A stretch of DNA of 64,000 bases, taken from the NCBI RefSeq assembly GCF_030499515.1, contig NZ_JASTWJ010000001.1, positions 6,676,001 through 6,740,000 on the forward strand. Direction: 5' to 3'. Below are positions 18,646 to 26,985 of the stretch, piece by piece. The translations under genes and the position numbers were made by a program. The DNA comes from Streptomyces sp. DT2A-34 (lineage in GTDB: Bacteria > Actinomycetota > Actinomycetes > Streptomycetales > Streptomycetaceae). Below the pieces are notes generated by a model. The model was not told the origin of the DNA. It was given only the letters and a program-made list of their open reading frames with translations, and did no database searches. Numbering within the stretch: position 1 is the first letter of the stretch; the number at the start of each line of letters is the position of its first letter.

Positions 18646-19848
18646 TCAGCTCTTCGGCGTCTCGGCCAGGGTTCGCCAGATCTCGGCAGCCAGGTCGATG
18701 TTCGACGTCTGCTGAGCCCGTTCGGCGAGCTCCCGAAGCTGCTGGACGCCCTGCTGCGCGTGGCCCTCCAGGATCAGCAGCCGGTTGTGCAGCATGTCGA
18801 GCCTGATGCGGTCCCGGTAGGTGAGCCGCAGATCGTCGAGGACGAGCTCGTCGTGCGCCGCCCGCGCGTCGGCATACCTGCCCTCCTCGAAGGCGAGGTG
18901 CACCCGCAGGGTCAGCATCTCCTGGTGGTGCACCGGGGTGCCGAGGAGCGAGAGGGCGGGCTCGGCCTCGTCCAGGCGCCGCCGGCACTCGTCGAGCTGG
19001 CGGGGCGAGGCCTGGAGGTACAGGGAGGCCGCGGCCAGGCGCAACCGCATCCACAGCACCAGGTCGAGACGGCTGTCGAACTCCGCCAGGGCCCGTTCCA
19101 GCAGTTCGCGGGCGGCGGCCGAGTCGCCCTGCCGGAAGTGCACGGTAGCTGCCGCCCACAGGGCTTCGGCCCGCAGCGTGCCGGCATGCTCCGGCACCAG
19201 CTCCACGAGGTCGTCCGCGTGGGCCCGCGCGTCGGAGAGCCGGCCGGCCTCGGCCTCCACCGACACCAGCGTCAGCAGGGCCGCGCCTGTGTCCTGGACC
19301 GACAGTTTGTGGTCGTAGGCCAGACGGCACGCCTCCTGCCCGGCCTTGAGGGCCCTGGGGATCTCACCGAGCGTGCGCAGACATCGAGCGAGCTGGGCCC
19401 GGGCCCGGCACTGCAGCTCGGGGAGCATCAACTCCTCCGAGGTGTGCACCAGTTCGTCCAGGAGGTCGACCTCCTCCTGGCGCGCACCACGGCGGGCGGC
19501 GGCAGCGGCGAGCAGCCAGAGGGCCTGCCAGCGGAGCGTCGGATCCACCGCGGGCGACAGTTCGAGAGCGGCGGCCAGCTTCTGCAGCGCCTCGTCGCCG
19601 TCGGCGGACGTGGCCAGTGCGAGGGCCTCGGCGACCGAGCCGACGCTCGGTTCGTCGAACTCGGACGGGTCGACCCGGAGCCGCTCGGCGAGGTAGGCGA
19701 TCACGCGTGCCGTCGGTTGCCGCGCTCCCGACTCCAGCCGGGACAGATATCCGGTCGACATGTCATCGCCGGCGACGGCGGCCTGTGACAGCCCCCGTTC
19801 CGTGCGCAGTTCCCTGAGACGGCGCCCGAAAGCAGGCTGCTCCACCAT
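18646..19848 (-). CDS. XRE regulator with C-terminal TPR repeats
   Basis: 400 aa from the ATG at 19848 (GGTGGA upstream). The track-length extension to 20004 runs through the operator region and is not credible. HTH is at residues about 6-60 (FGRRLRELRTERGLSQAAVA, DDMSTGYLSRLESGARQPT). Residues about 90-395 are a TPR-like alpha solenoid (A..A..A..L repeats). HTH+TPR is the layout of peptide- or partner-sensing regulators. It is divergent from the seven-gene operon, with palindromic operators between them, so it most likely autoregulates and controls that operon. The ligand is unknown. Confidence 0.9.
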   Translation of the reverse strand: MVEQPAFGRRLRELRTERGLSQAAVAGDDMSTGYLSRLESGARQPTARVIAYLAERLRVDPSEFDEPSVGSVAEALALATSADGDEALQKLAAALELSPAVDPTLRWQALWLLAAAAARRGARQEEVDLLDELVHTSEELMLPELQCRARAQLARCLRTLGEIPRALKAGQEACRLAYDHKLSVQDTGAALLTLVSVEAEAGRLSDARAHADDLVELVPEHAGTLRAEALWAAATVHFRQGDSAAARELLERALAEFDSRLDLVLWMRLRLAAASLYLQASPRQLDECRRRLDEAEPALSLLGTPVHHQEMLTLRVHLAFEEGRYADARAAHDELVLDDLRLTYRDRIRLDMLHNRLLILEGHAQQGVQQLRELAERAQQTSNIDLAAEIWRTLAETPKS

Positions 19849-19905
19849 GTCATTCCACCAGCCGTTCGAGGGGTCGGACCCCCACGCTAGCTCCTTGGGC
19901 AGAGC

Positions 19906-19970
19906 TTGGCAAATGCTTGCCACAAGCATGCGATCGACCTCTGCCCCACGGTCGGGCAAACGGCTGGCAA
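19906..19970. promoter_or_regulatory. TGGCAA/TTGCCA boxes near the regulator's own start
   Basis: TGGCAA (19907-19912) and TTGCCA (19917-19922) form an everted pair, and another TGGCAA occurs at 19965-19970. They use the same hexamer as the operators at 20032-20070. The location 60-120 bp ahead of the HTH-TPR gene suits autoregulation. Weaker evidence than the main pair. Confidence 0.45.
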
Positions 19971-20031
19971 AGGCGGTCGGGCGTACCCGTGACGAGTCCG
20001 ACACCTGACGTCAACTCGCCTGACCGTGCGT

Positions 20032-20070
20032 GTTGCCAGCTCTTGGCAACCCATTGCCAAGATCTGGCAA
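20032..20070. promoter_or_regulatory. Twin operators TTGCCA-N5-TGGCAA, 21 bp apart
   Basis: Site 1: TTGCCA 20033-20038, TGGCAA 20044-20049 (flanked by G and C that extend the palindrome to 20032-20050). Site 2: TTGCCA 20054-20059, TGGCAA 20065-20070. Both have a 5-nt spacer and the centres are 21 bp apart, two helical turns, so dimers would bind one face of the DNA. A further TGGCAA half-site is at 20088-20093. The probable binder is the adjacent HTH-TPR protein (inference). Confidence 0.75.
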
Positions 20071-20083
20071 CCGCTGTTACGTT
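20054..20083 (+). promoter_or_regulatory. Candidate promoter of the seven-gene operon
   Basis: TTGCCA (20054-20059) as -35 and TACGTT (20078-20083) as -10 with an 18-bp spacer. The -35 is inside operator 2, so regulator binding would block or reposition polymerase. The match to consensus is modest. Confidence 0.4.
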
Positions 20084-20146
20084 CATCTGGCAACACGGAA
20101 AGCGCATTCCCCCCATCCCAGCGCACCCTTCAGGCGGTCGTCAGCA

Positions 20147-20221
20147 ATGGAAGAGCTCCAGAGCCTCCAGTACGTCGGCACCACCGCACAGATCGACTGG
20201 CCCTGCCGGGCCGCCTCCTGA
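20147..20221 (+). CDS. Possible 24-aa micro-ORF in the operon leader
   Basis: An ATG at 20147 preceded by AGGCGG (20132-20137, 9-nt spacing) opens 25 codons ending TGA at 20219-20221. The peptide starts MEELQSLQYVG and ends DWPCRAAS, with one Cys and one Trp. It lies downstream of the operators and 61 bp before the aminotransferase. It could be a leader peptide, a signalling peptide for the TPR regulator, or chance. It has no signal sequence. I recognise no RiPP family. Confidence 0.35.
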   Translation: MEELQSLQYVGTTAQIDWPCRAAS

Positions 20222-20234
20222 CCGCACGTCACGC

Positions 20235-20273
20235 AGCAGCGAGAACCAGCAGCGAGAACCAGCAGCGAGAAGG
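20235..20273. repeat. 13-bp tandem repeat x3 in the 5' leader
   Basis: Three head-to-tail copies of AGCAGCGAGAACC (the last ends GG, forming part of the ribosome site AAGGGAAA) sit immediately before the aminotransferase ATG. Such a repeat can slip, changing spacing to upstream signals. Confidence 0.8.
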
Positions 20274-20282
20274 GAAACGACC

Positions 20283-21704
20283 ATGCCCGAGCTCATCGGA
20301 ATCGAGCAGTGCGAACAGCTCAGCGCCAAGCAGGTGCAGGCCCTCTACCGGGAGTACGTGAGCCGCAGCCACGTCTCCCTCACCACCACGTTCGGCTTCG
20401 GCAAGCAGATGATCGAGAAGGCCGAGGGGGTCTGGCTGTACACCCGGGACGGCGGGAAGATCCTCGACTTCACCGGCGCCGTCGGGGTGCTGAACCACGG
20501 GCACAACCACCCGCGCATCCTTCAGGCCCGCAAGCGCTTCGCCGAACGCCACCGGATGGAGGTCCACAAGGCGTTCCTGTCGCCCTATGTCGCCGCGCTC
20601 AGCCACAACGTGGGCCGCCTCCTGCCCGGCGACCTCGACATCTCGTACTTCCCCAACTCGGGCGCCGAGGCGAACGAGGGCGCCATCAAGCTGGCGTACA
20701 AGTACCACGAGGGCAGACGGCAGACGATCCTGCGCTCCGACATCAGCTTCCACGGAAAGCTCCTGGCCACGGGCAGCCTCACCGGCTCCCTGGAGAACAG
20801 CTTCCGCTTCCCCGGCATCCCCAATGTCACGTATCCGTACGGCGACATCGATGCCATCCGCGACCTGGTGGCGCAGCACCGCACCGCCGACGGGTCCTGC
20901 GACGTCTACGCCATCATGGTGGAGCCGTTCAGCGCCTCCACCATGAACAGCTGGACCGAGACCGCTCTGCGGGAACTACGGGAGCTGTGCACCCGGGAGG
21001 ACATCGTCCTCATCTTCGACGAGGTCTACACCGGGTGGGGGAAGTCCGGCAGCCTGTTCTACTTCATGCGCTACGACGGCCTCATACCGGACATCCTCAC
21101 CTACTCCAAGTCGTTCGGCGGCGGCAAGGCGTCCATCGCCGGCTACACCACCCGCGAACCGGTCTTCCGCAAGGCGTACGACCGGCTCAGCGAGGTGATC
21201 CTGCACTCCACCACGTACTACGGCTTCGGCGAGGAGACCGCCACCGCGATGGAGGCCGTCAACATCATCGTGGAGGAGGACTACCCGGCCCGGGCCCGCA
21301 AGATCGAGGAGATGCTCACGCACGGGCTGCAGGAGATCCAGGCCAAGCACCCCGAGACCGTGCGGCACACCGCCGGCGTCGGCGCCATCCACGGCGTCTT
21401 CCTCGGGGGCGGTGCGAAACTGCTCGACCTCGCGGGCAAGCTGGCCCCCTCCGGACTGTCGTCCGACCCGAAGTTCCGCACCAAGCTGATCACCAGCGCG
21501 GTGATCGCCGAGCTCTACCGCGAGCACGGCATCCTCACCTACTTCAGCCCCAACGGCGACAACCCGCTGGTGGTGGCCCCCTCCCTGGTCATGGAACCGG
21601 CCGAGGTGGACTACTTCCTGCAGAGCCTGGACGCGACTCTCGCCAAGGGGCTGCCGGGCCTGCTCACCAAGTTCGTCCGCGACCGGGTGCTGGCCCGATG
21701 GTGA
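20283..21704 (+). CDS. Class III PLP-dependent aminotransferase
   Basis: 473 aa, ATG at 20283. Fold type I features: GAVGVLNHGHNHPRI near the N-terminus, YFPNSGAEANEGAIKLA, phosphate-contacting SFHGKLLATGS, EVYTGWGKSG (Asp for the pyridine N in IFDEVY) and the Schiff-base lysine in TYSKSFGGGKAS. It transfers an amino group to a keto or aldehyde acceptor; the acceptor is unknown, and in this operon a keto-sugar or lipid aldehyde is plausible. First large gene of the operon; its stop overlaps the SDR start (ATGGTGA). Confidence 0.93.
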   Translation: MPELIGIEQCEQLSAKQVQALYREYVSRSHVSLTTTFGFGKQMIEKAEGVWLYTRDGGKILDFTGAVGVLNHGHNHPRILQARKRFAERHRMEVHKAFLSPYVAALSHNVGRLLPGDLDISYFPNSGAEANEGAIKLAYKYHEGRRQTILRSDISFHGKLLATGSLTGSLENSFRFPGIPNVTYPYGDIDAIRDLVAQHRTADGSCDVYAIMVEPFSASTMNSWTETALRELRELCTREDIVLIFDEVYTGWGKSGSLFYFMRYDGLIPDILTYSKSFGGGKASIAGYTTREPVFRKAYDRLSEVILHSTTYYGFGEETATAMEAVNIIVEEDYPARARKIEEMLTHGLQEIQAKHPETVRHTAGVGAIHGVFLGGGAKLLDLAGKLAPSGLSSDPKFRTKLITSAVIAELYREHGILTYFSPNGDNPLVVAPSLVMEPAEVDYFLQSLDATLAKGLPGLLTKFVRDRVLARW

Positions 21705-22738
21705 GCCGCGGCGTCCTGATCACGGGCAGCAGCGGCATGCTGGGCCGCAACCTCGTCGCGCGCTTCGCCGCCGACGGCTGGTCCGTGACCGGTCTGGACA
21801 TCGCCCCCGGCCAACCGCCCTCCGGGGTACGGGAGATCACCGCCGACATCCGCGACGCCGAGGCGGTGGACCGCGCCATGCGAGGCGCCGACCTGGTCGT
21901 GCACTGCGCGGCGGCCCTGCCGAGCTATCCGGCCGAGGAGATCCGCTCCATCGTCGTGGGCGGCACCCGCACCCTCCTGACCGCGGCCCGCCGCCTGGAG
22001 ATACCCCGCACCGTCTACATCTCCTCCACCGCCGTCTACGGCCTCCCGGATGTCGTCCCCACCCCCGAGACGTATCCCTACGCCCCCGTCGACCCCTACA
22101 GCCGCGCCAAGGCCGAGGCCGAGGCTCTGGCACTGCGCTTCCGGCAGGAGGGCATGCTGCTCCCGGTGCTGCGCCCCAAGACTTTTGTCGGGCCGGGCCG
22201 CATGGGACTGTTCTCGATGCTCTTCGAATGGGCCGAGGAAGGGCGCAACTTCCCCGTGCTCGGCCGCGGTGACGTACGCATCCAGATGCTCGCCATCGAC
22301 GACCTGGTCGACGCCGTCGTGCTGGCCGCCACCGCGCCCGCCGCGGCGGCGAACGACACCTTCAACGTCGCCGCCGCCGAATTCGGCACCCTCCGCGAGG
22401 ACTTCCAAGCCGTCCTCGACGAGGCCGGACACGGCAAACGCATCGTCTCCGTCCCGGCAGGCCCCGCGCTCGCCGCGCTGAAGCTCCTGGAGAAGGCCAA
22501 GCTGTCCCCGGTCTACGGCCGGCTGCTGCACAAGCTGCGCGCCGACTCGTACGTCAGCACCGACCACATCCGCGAGACGCTGGGCTTCGTCCCCCGCAGC
22601 TCCAACCGGGACGCCATCCTCGCCACCTACCGCTGGTGGCGCGAACAGCCCCGCGCCACGCAGGCCGCCAAGTCCGGCCGGACCAGCCGGGACCCGTGGC
22701 GCCAGGGCGCGCTCGGCCTCGCCAAGGTCCTCTTCTGA
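21698..22738 (+). CDS. NAD-dependent epimerase/dehydratase (extended SDR)
   Basis: 346 aa. The start ATG at 21698 overlaps the aminotransferase stop by 7 nt (a GTG at 21701 is also possible). Rossmann motif ITGSSGMLGRN, catalytic YSRAK (VDPYSRAKAEAE) and preceding SSTAVYG Ser are present. Extended SDRs act on nucleotide- or lipid-linked sugars and on sterol-like substrates. With the neighbouring phosphoribosyl-lipid enzyme, a C2' epimerisation or oxidation of a lipid-linked pentose is a reasonable but unproven role. Confidence 0.92.
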   Translation: MVSRGVLITGSSGMLGRNLVARFAADGWSVTGLDIAPGQPPSGVREITADIRDAEAVDRAMRGADLVVHCAAALPSYPAEEIRSIVVGGTRTLLTAARRLEIPRTVYISSTAVYGLPDVVPTPETYPYAPVDPYSRAKAEAEALALRFRQEGMLLPVLRPKTFVGPGRMGLFSMLFEWAEEGRNFPVLGRGDVRIQMLAIDDLVDAVVLAATAPAAAANDTFNVAAAEFGTLREDFQAVLDEAGHGKRIVSVPAGPALAALKLLEKAKLSPVYGRLLHKLRADSYVSTDHIRETLGFVPRSSNRDAILATYRWWREQPRATQAAKSGRTSRDPWRQGALGLAKVLF

Positions 22739-22824
22739 GCCCGCCGCTCACCCTTCCTCCCGCTCAGCCTCCCGCTCACACTTCCTCCCCGCTCTCCCTC
22801 GACTTTTCGCACGAGGAGACCACC

Positions 22825-23793
22825 ATGTCCGTCGTCGAAACTCCCCCTGCGCGCCTGTCCCACAGCGCACCCGAACCCGCCGCCACCCCGCCCGCCGCCA
22901 CCCCGCCCCCCGCTCCCCGCCGAGGCGCGCCGCGCGACCTGCTCGCCCTGTCCCGCCCCTACCAATGGGCCAAGAACCCCCTGGCCGTGGCGCTCGCCCT
23001 GCTCACGATCCCGGTCTGGGGCGCCGGCACGCTGGCGGGCATCGCCTGGTCGACCGGGCTGTTCGTCCTCGCCTCCGTGGCCGTCTACGTCCTCAACGAC
23101 CTCCTCGACCGGCACCGCGACGGCCTGCATCCCGTCAAGCGCCACCGCCCGCTGGCCTCCGGCCGGTTGAGCGTCGGTACGGCCCTGGTGTTCCTGGCGA
23201 CGGTCTGCGCGCTGTTCGCCACGGGCGTCGCGCTCGCCTCACCGGCCCGCTGCTGGCCCGTCCTCGTCTACCTCGGCCTGAACCTCGCCTACAGCCTGCG
23301 GCTCAAGCACATTCCGCTCGTCGACGCCTTCTGCGTGGCCCTCGGTTTCGTCCTGCGCACGCTCCAGGGATACACCGCCACCGGACAGCCGGCCTCCGGA
23401 TGGCTGCTGCTCAGCGTCTTCGCGGTCTGCCTGCTGTTCGTCTTCGGCAAACGGCGCCACGAACTGGCCCGGGGCAACGCCGCCCACCGCCCCGCCCTGC
23501 GCGGCTACTCCGTCCCGTACCTGGACCACCTGAGCGTGATCAGCGCCACCCTGGCCACGGTCGGCTATCTGCTCTGCATCCGCACCGACATGGCCCTCCA
23601 CCACGGCACGGCCACCCTGGTCCTGCTCACCGCGCCCTGCGCCTTCTTCGCGGTCTTCCGCTACCTCCAGCTGCTGGTCGTCGGCCACGGCGGCGGCGAC
23701 CCGGTCCGCACCCTCTCCGGCGACCGCCTGCTGCTCGGCAGCGGCCTGCTGTGGGGCGCCCTGACCGCGGTGTGCCTCGCGGCCCTGCACTGA
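22825..23793 (+). CDS. UbiA-family prenyltransferase, polyprenyl-P phosphoribosyltransferase-like
   Basis: 322 aa. The ATG at 22825 has GAGGAG upstream; the earlier frame crosses a Pro/Ser-rich spacer. It has eight to nine transmembrane helices. The N-terminal SRPYQWAKNP, the metal motif NDLLDRHRD followed by HPVKRHRPLASG, and YSLRLKHIPLVDAF plus GFVLRT resemble decaprenyl-phosphate 5-phosphoribosyltransferases (Rv3806c type) more than menaquinone enzymes. Predicted reaction: polyprenyl phosphate + PRPP gives polyprenyl-phosphoryl-5-phosphoribose. The subfamily call is from motif memory. Confidence 0.85.
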   Translation: MSVVETPPARLSHSAPEPAATPPAATPPPAPRRGAPRDLLALSRPYQWAKNPLAVALALLTIPVWGAGTLAGIAWSTGLFVLASVAVYVLNDLLDRHRDGLHPVKRHRPLASGRLSVGTALVFLATVCALFATGVALASPARCWPVLVYLGLNLAYSLRLKHIPLVDAFCVALGFVLRTLQGYTATGQPASGWLLLSVFAVCLLFVFGKRRHELARGNAAHRPALRGYSVPYLDHLSVISATLATVGYLLCIRTDMALHHGTATLVLLTAPCAFFAVFRYLQLLVVGHGGGDPVRTLSGDRLLLGSGLLWGALTAVCLAALH

Positions 23794-23810
23794 AAGGAAC
23801 GTGTCACGTC

Positions 23811-24851
23811 ATGGACAACACGGCCGAGCTCCCCCTCGTCTCCGTCATCATCCCCAACTACAACTACGGCCGCACGATCGGCATGTGCCTGGAATCCGTG
23901 AGCCGCCAGACCTACCCGCGCCTCGAAGTCATCGTGGTGGACGACTGCTCCACCGACGACTCCGCCCGCATCGCCCGGGAGGCCGGCGTCACGGTGCTCA
24001 GCACCGGCACCAACAGCGGCGTGGCGGCCACCCGCAACGTCGGCGTCCAACACGCGAGCGGCGAGGTGCTGTTGTTCCTGGACTCGGACGTGGCCCTGGC
24101 CCCGGACGCGGTGCTCAAGGCCGTGACCCGGCTGCGCGCCGAGCCCAACGCCGGTGCGGTGTGCGGGATCTACGAGCCGGTGCCGCTGATCCGGGACAGC
24201 ATGGTCGAGGAGTGCCGCTCGCTGCAGGCCTACTACTGGCGGGAGACGGCGGAGGGCACGGTCACCTTCCTGTTCCCCTCCATCTGCGCGATGTGGCGCC
24301 GGGTCTACGACGACGTCGGGCCGTTCGACGCCCGCCTGCGGCAGACGGAGGAAGTGGACTACGGTCTGCGCCTCTCCCAGCGCTACGACCTCATCCTCAC
24401 CTCCACCGTCCGCGGCACCCACGACGACGACCACGAACTGTGGCCCCTGGCCCGCAAGATCTTCACCCGGGGCCGGCTGCGTGTGCCGCTGTACGCCCGG
24501 CGCCGCAAGTTCGCCAAGGGGTTCGAGACCGCCTCCCGGGCCTGGGGGAGCCTGGCCGCACTGCTCGCCGTACCGGCGTTGCTGCTGCCGCTGCTCGTCG
24601 GCCCGGTCGGCTGGCTGGTACCGGCCGCCCTGCTGGCCCTCTCCCTCGGCTGCGACCTCGGCATGTACCGCTATGTGCGCAGGACACGAGGCGTCCCCTT
24701 CCTGCTGTTCTTCGTCGCCGTCCAGTTCGTCTTCAACCTGGCGGTCGCCTCCGGCGTGGTGACGGGAGCCCTGCACTGGCTCGTCTCCGACCGGTTCCGG
24801 GCGCTCTACGACCGCGACGGCGCGCCGGCCGCCGTGCTGCCCGCGGGCTGA
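23811..24851 (+). CDS. Membrane-anchored GT2 glycosyltransferase
   Basis: 346 aa, ATG at 23811 with AAAGGAA upstream. It is a GT-A fold: VSVIIPNYNYGRTIGMCLES, VVDDCSTDDS, and metal motif DSD (LFLDSDVAL). Q-x-x-EVDYGLRL suits the acceptor-side ED motif. The C-terminus carries about three transmembrane helices (residues about 245-325). It would add a sugar to, or from, a lipid carrier at the cytosolic membrane face. Fourth gene of the operon. Confidence 0.92.
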   Translation: MDNTAELPLVSVIIPNYNYGRTIGMCLESVSRQTYPRLEVIVVDDCSTDDSARIAREAGVTVLSTGTNSGVAATRNVGVQHASGEVLLFLDSDVALAPDAVLKAVTRLRAEPNAGAVCGIYEPVPLIRDSMVEECRSLQAYYWRETAEGTVTFLFPSICAMWRRVYDDVGPFDARLRQTEEVDYGLRLSQRYDLILTSTVRGTHDDDHELWPLARKIFTRGRLRVPLYARRRKFAKGFETASRAWGSLAALLAVPALLLPLLVGPVGWLVPAALLALSLGCDLGMYRYVRRTRGVPFLLFFVAVQFVFNLAVASGVVTGALHWLVSDRFRALYDRDGAPAAVLPAG

Positions 24852-24862
24852 GGCGCCGCGCC

Positions 24863-26032
24863 ATGGCCATGGAACTGACCCGGCAGCCCGCCTCGCCGAC
24901 CGGTGAGGCGGCTCCGGAACCCGCCCCCGTCACCCAGCCCCGTTGGTGCCGCTACACCCGGCTGCTGCTCGCCGCCGGCACCGGCTGGCTGGTCCTCGTC
25001 CTCCTGCAGTACCCGCTCAGCGGCCGCTGGTGGGCCATGATGGTGCTCAACCTGGAGCCCCCGGTCGCCTTCGCCGCCGTACCCCTGCTGCTCCTCGCCG
25101 GCATACCGGCCGCACGGCTCGCCCGGCGCCGGGTGCCCCGGCGGCCCGCACTGATCGTCGGAGCGCTGGCCCTGACCGGGCTGCTCCTCGGCCACCCGTG
25201 GTCCGGACTGAACCCCGCCGCCCTGTGGCAGGGCGGCGGGACGGTACCGCCCGGCGCGCTGAAGGTCGTCTCCTTCAACACCCTGGCCTGGGGCAAGAGC
25301 ACCACACCGGAGCGCTTCTACCAGGCGTTGAAGGCGCGGAACGCCGACGTCTACCTGCTCCAGGAGTACGTCTGGAGCGACCAGGACGACGCCAACGAGC
25401 GGCAGATCGACGACATGGCCCGCATCCGGAAGGAGTTCCCCGACTATCAGGTGGCCGTGCAGGGTGAGCTCGTCACCCTGTCCCGGTACCCGATCGTCTC
25501 CCGCCCCGCGATCGGCCCGTACCGGGCCACCGCCCGCGCCGCCTCCCCCGACTGGTACACGGTCTACCGGACGGGCAAGGTGTTGCGGACCGACATCGGG
25601 GTGCGCGGGCAGGTCGTATCCCTCTACAACGTGCACATCCCCGTCCAGGTCGACATGCGCGAAAGCTTCCTGTCCCCGGCCTTCTACCGGACGATCCACG
25701 ACCGTGAGGCGGCCCGCCGCGCCCAGTACAAGGGCCTGCTCGACGACGTCCGCGCCAACCGCAACCCCCTCCTGGTCGCCGGGGACTTCAACACCACCGC
25801 CGCGATGGGCGATCTGCGGCCCCTGCGCTCGGCCCTCGACGACGCGGCCGACCACGGCGGCTCGCTCTGGCCCACCTCCTGGAACGAGCAGGGGCGGCTC
25901 AGACTCTGGCGGCTCGACTGGACGTTCACCTCCGCGGGCCTGGACGTGGCCCGGCACGCGCTCACCGCGCTCCCGGAGGTCTCCGACCACCGCCTCCAGG
26001 AGACCGTCGTATCGGTAGAGGCGTCCCGATGA
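24863..26032 (+). CDS. Membrane endonuclease/exonuclease/phosphatase-fold enzyme
   Basis: 389 aa, ATG at 24863 (another two codons later). Three N-terminal transmembrane helices (about 30-110) put the C-terminal EEP domain outside the membrane. Catalytic motifs are all present: SFNTLAWGK (Asn), LLQEY (Glu), NVHIPVQ, GDFNTT (Asp/Asn), and terminal SDHR (Asp-His). In this operon a phosphatase or phosphodiesterase acting on a lipid-linked sugar phosphate fits better than nucleic-acid cleavage, but that is inference. Its stop overlaps the next start by 4 bp. Confidence 0.88.
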   Translation: MAMELTRQPASPTGEAAPEPAPVTQPRWCRYTRLLLAAGTGWLVLVLLQYPLSGRWWAMMVLNLEPPVAFAAVPLLLLAGIPAARLARRRVPRRPALIVGALALTGLLLGHPWSGLNPAALWQGGGTVPPGALKVVSFNTLAWGKSTTPERFYQALKARNADVYLLQEYVWSDQDDANERQIDDMARIRKEFPDYQVAVQGELVTLSRYPIVSRPAIGPYRATARAASPDWYTVYRTGKVLRTDIGVRGQVVSLYNVHIPVQVDMRESFLSPAFYRTIHDREAARRAQYKGLLDDVRANRNPLLVAGDFNTTAAMGDLRPLRSALDDAADHGGSLWPTSWNEQGRLRLWRLDWTFTSAGLDVARHALTALPEVSDHRLQETVVSVEASR

Positions 26033-26985
26033 TCCGGCGCCTGGCCAGGGCGGCCGTGGCGGCGGTGTTCCTCGCCGCCGCCGCCGTCGGAATGGGAAGC
26101 GTGCTGTGGGGGCACGGCGGTGACGTCCTGGCGATGTTCACCGGGCCCCGGGCCGCGGCACTGCTCGCTGCCGCGCTCCTCATGAAGATGACGGGCCAGC
26201 TGGCGGGCTGGGCCTCCTGGCAGGCCGGGCTCACCGGACTCGGCTCACCGCTGCCCGCCCGGCAGAGCGCCCGCATCTACTTCCTGGCCCTGCTCGGCAA
26301 GTACATCCCCGGCCCGGTCTGGGGCGTCCTGGCCTACGTACGCCTCGGCGGCGCGGCCGGCATCGCGGCGGGCCGGATGGTGAGCGCCTATCTGCTCAAC
26401 ACGGTGGTGGTGCTGCTCACCGCCGCCGTCATGGGGCTGCTCTGCGTCCAGGGGCTGGGGGTCGGGGGCCTGTGGCTCGCGGCCGTGGTACCGCTCGCCC
26501 TCGCCGTGCTGTGGCGCCCGCGCCTGCTGTTCCGTCTGACGGCCCGGGCGGCCCGGCTGCTGCGGCGGGAGCCGCCCGCCGGGGAGTTCTCCGACCGTGA
26601 CGTACGCCGTGCGATCGGGCTGGAGACGCTCTGCTGGGCGGTCTCCGGGCTGCACCTGTGGCTGATCGCCGTCCTGCTCGGCGCACCGGCCGGGCGTGCA
26701 CTGCCCCTCTGCGTGGGGGCGTTCGCCCTGGCCACGGTCGCGGGGGCGCTGACCCTGGTCGTTCCCGACGGGGCCGGGACGCGTGAACTGGTGCTGCTGG
26801 GCGCGCTGTCCACCGTGCTGCCGTGGGCCGAGGCGGGGGCGGCGGCACTGGCCAGCAGGGTGTGCTGCACCTTGGCCGAACTGCTGGGCGCGGGCGGCGT
26901 TGTGCTGCTGACGAACCATCGTGGAGTCGAGAAGAAGCCGGTGTTCGCCCTGTCGCGACACCGTGAGCGAGAAGGAGTGACATGA
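26029..26985 (+). CDS. Flippase-like integral membrane protein (UPF0104/LPG-synthase TM family)
   Basis: 318 aa, ATGA overlap with the preceding gene. About eight transmembrane helices. ALLGKYIPGPVWGV is the hallmark loop of YbhN/UPF0104 proteins, related to the membrane half of lysyl-PG synthase, without the soluble transferase domain. Family members are suspected lipid or lipid-linked sugar flippases. The job here would be to move the operon's product across the membrane. It overlaps the AKR gene by 4 bp. Confidence 0.87.
   Translation: MIRRLARAAVAAVFLAAAAVGMGSVLWGHGGDVLAMFTGPRAAALLAAALLMKMTGQLAGWASWQAGLTGLGSPLPARQSARIYFLALLGKYIPGPVWGVLAYVRLGGAAGIAAGRMVSAYLLNTVVVLLTAAVMGLLCVQGLGVGGLWLAAVVPLALAVLWRPRLLFRLTARAARLLRREPPAGEFSDRDVRRAIGLETLCWAVSGLHLWLIAVLLGAPAGRALPLCVGAFALATVAGALTLVVPDGAGTRELVLLGALSTVLPWAEAGAAALASRVCCTLAELLGAGGVVLLTNHRGVEKKPVFALSRHREREGVT

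Noticed and set aside
20032..20070. Second Nur/Fur-type site, because spacing equals that of the sodF box
   Set aside because: The hexamer differs (TTGCCA/TGGCAA, not TTGCAA), there are two copies in helical phase, and an HTH regulator is encoded next door.
20147..20221. RiPP precursor peptide
   Set aside because: No recognisable leader or core pattern and no RiPP maturation enzyme (cyclase, radical SAM, RRE, LanM) in the operon; kept only as a possible micro-ORF.
20309..22738. 809-aa frame spanning aminotransferase and SDR genes
   Set aside because: The first 463 codons are an out-of-frame shadow of the aminotransferase; only the part from 21698 is a real protein.
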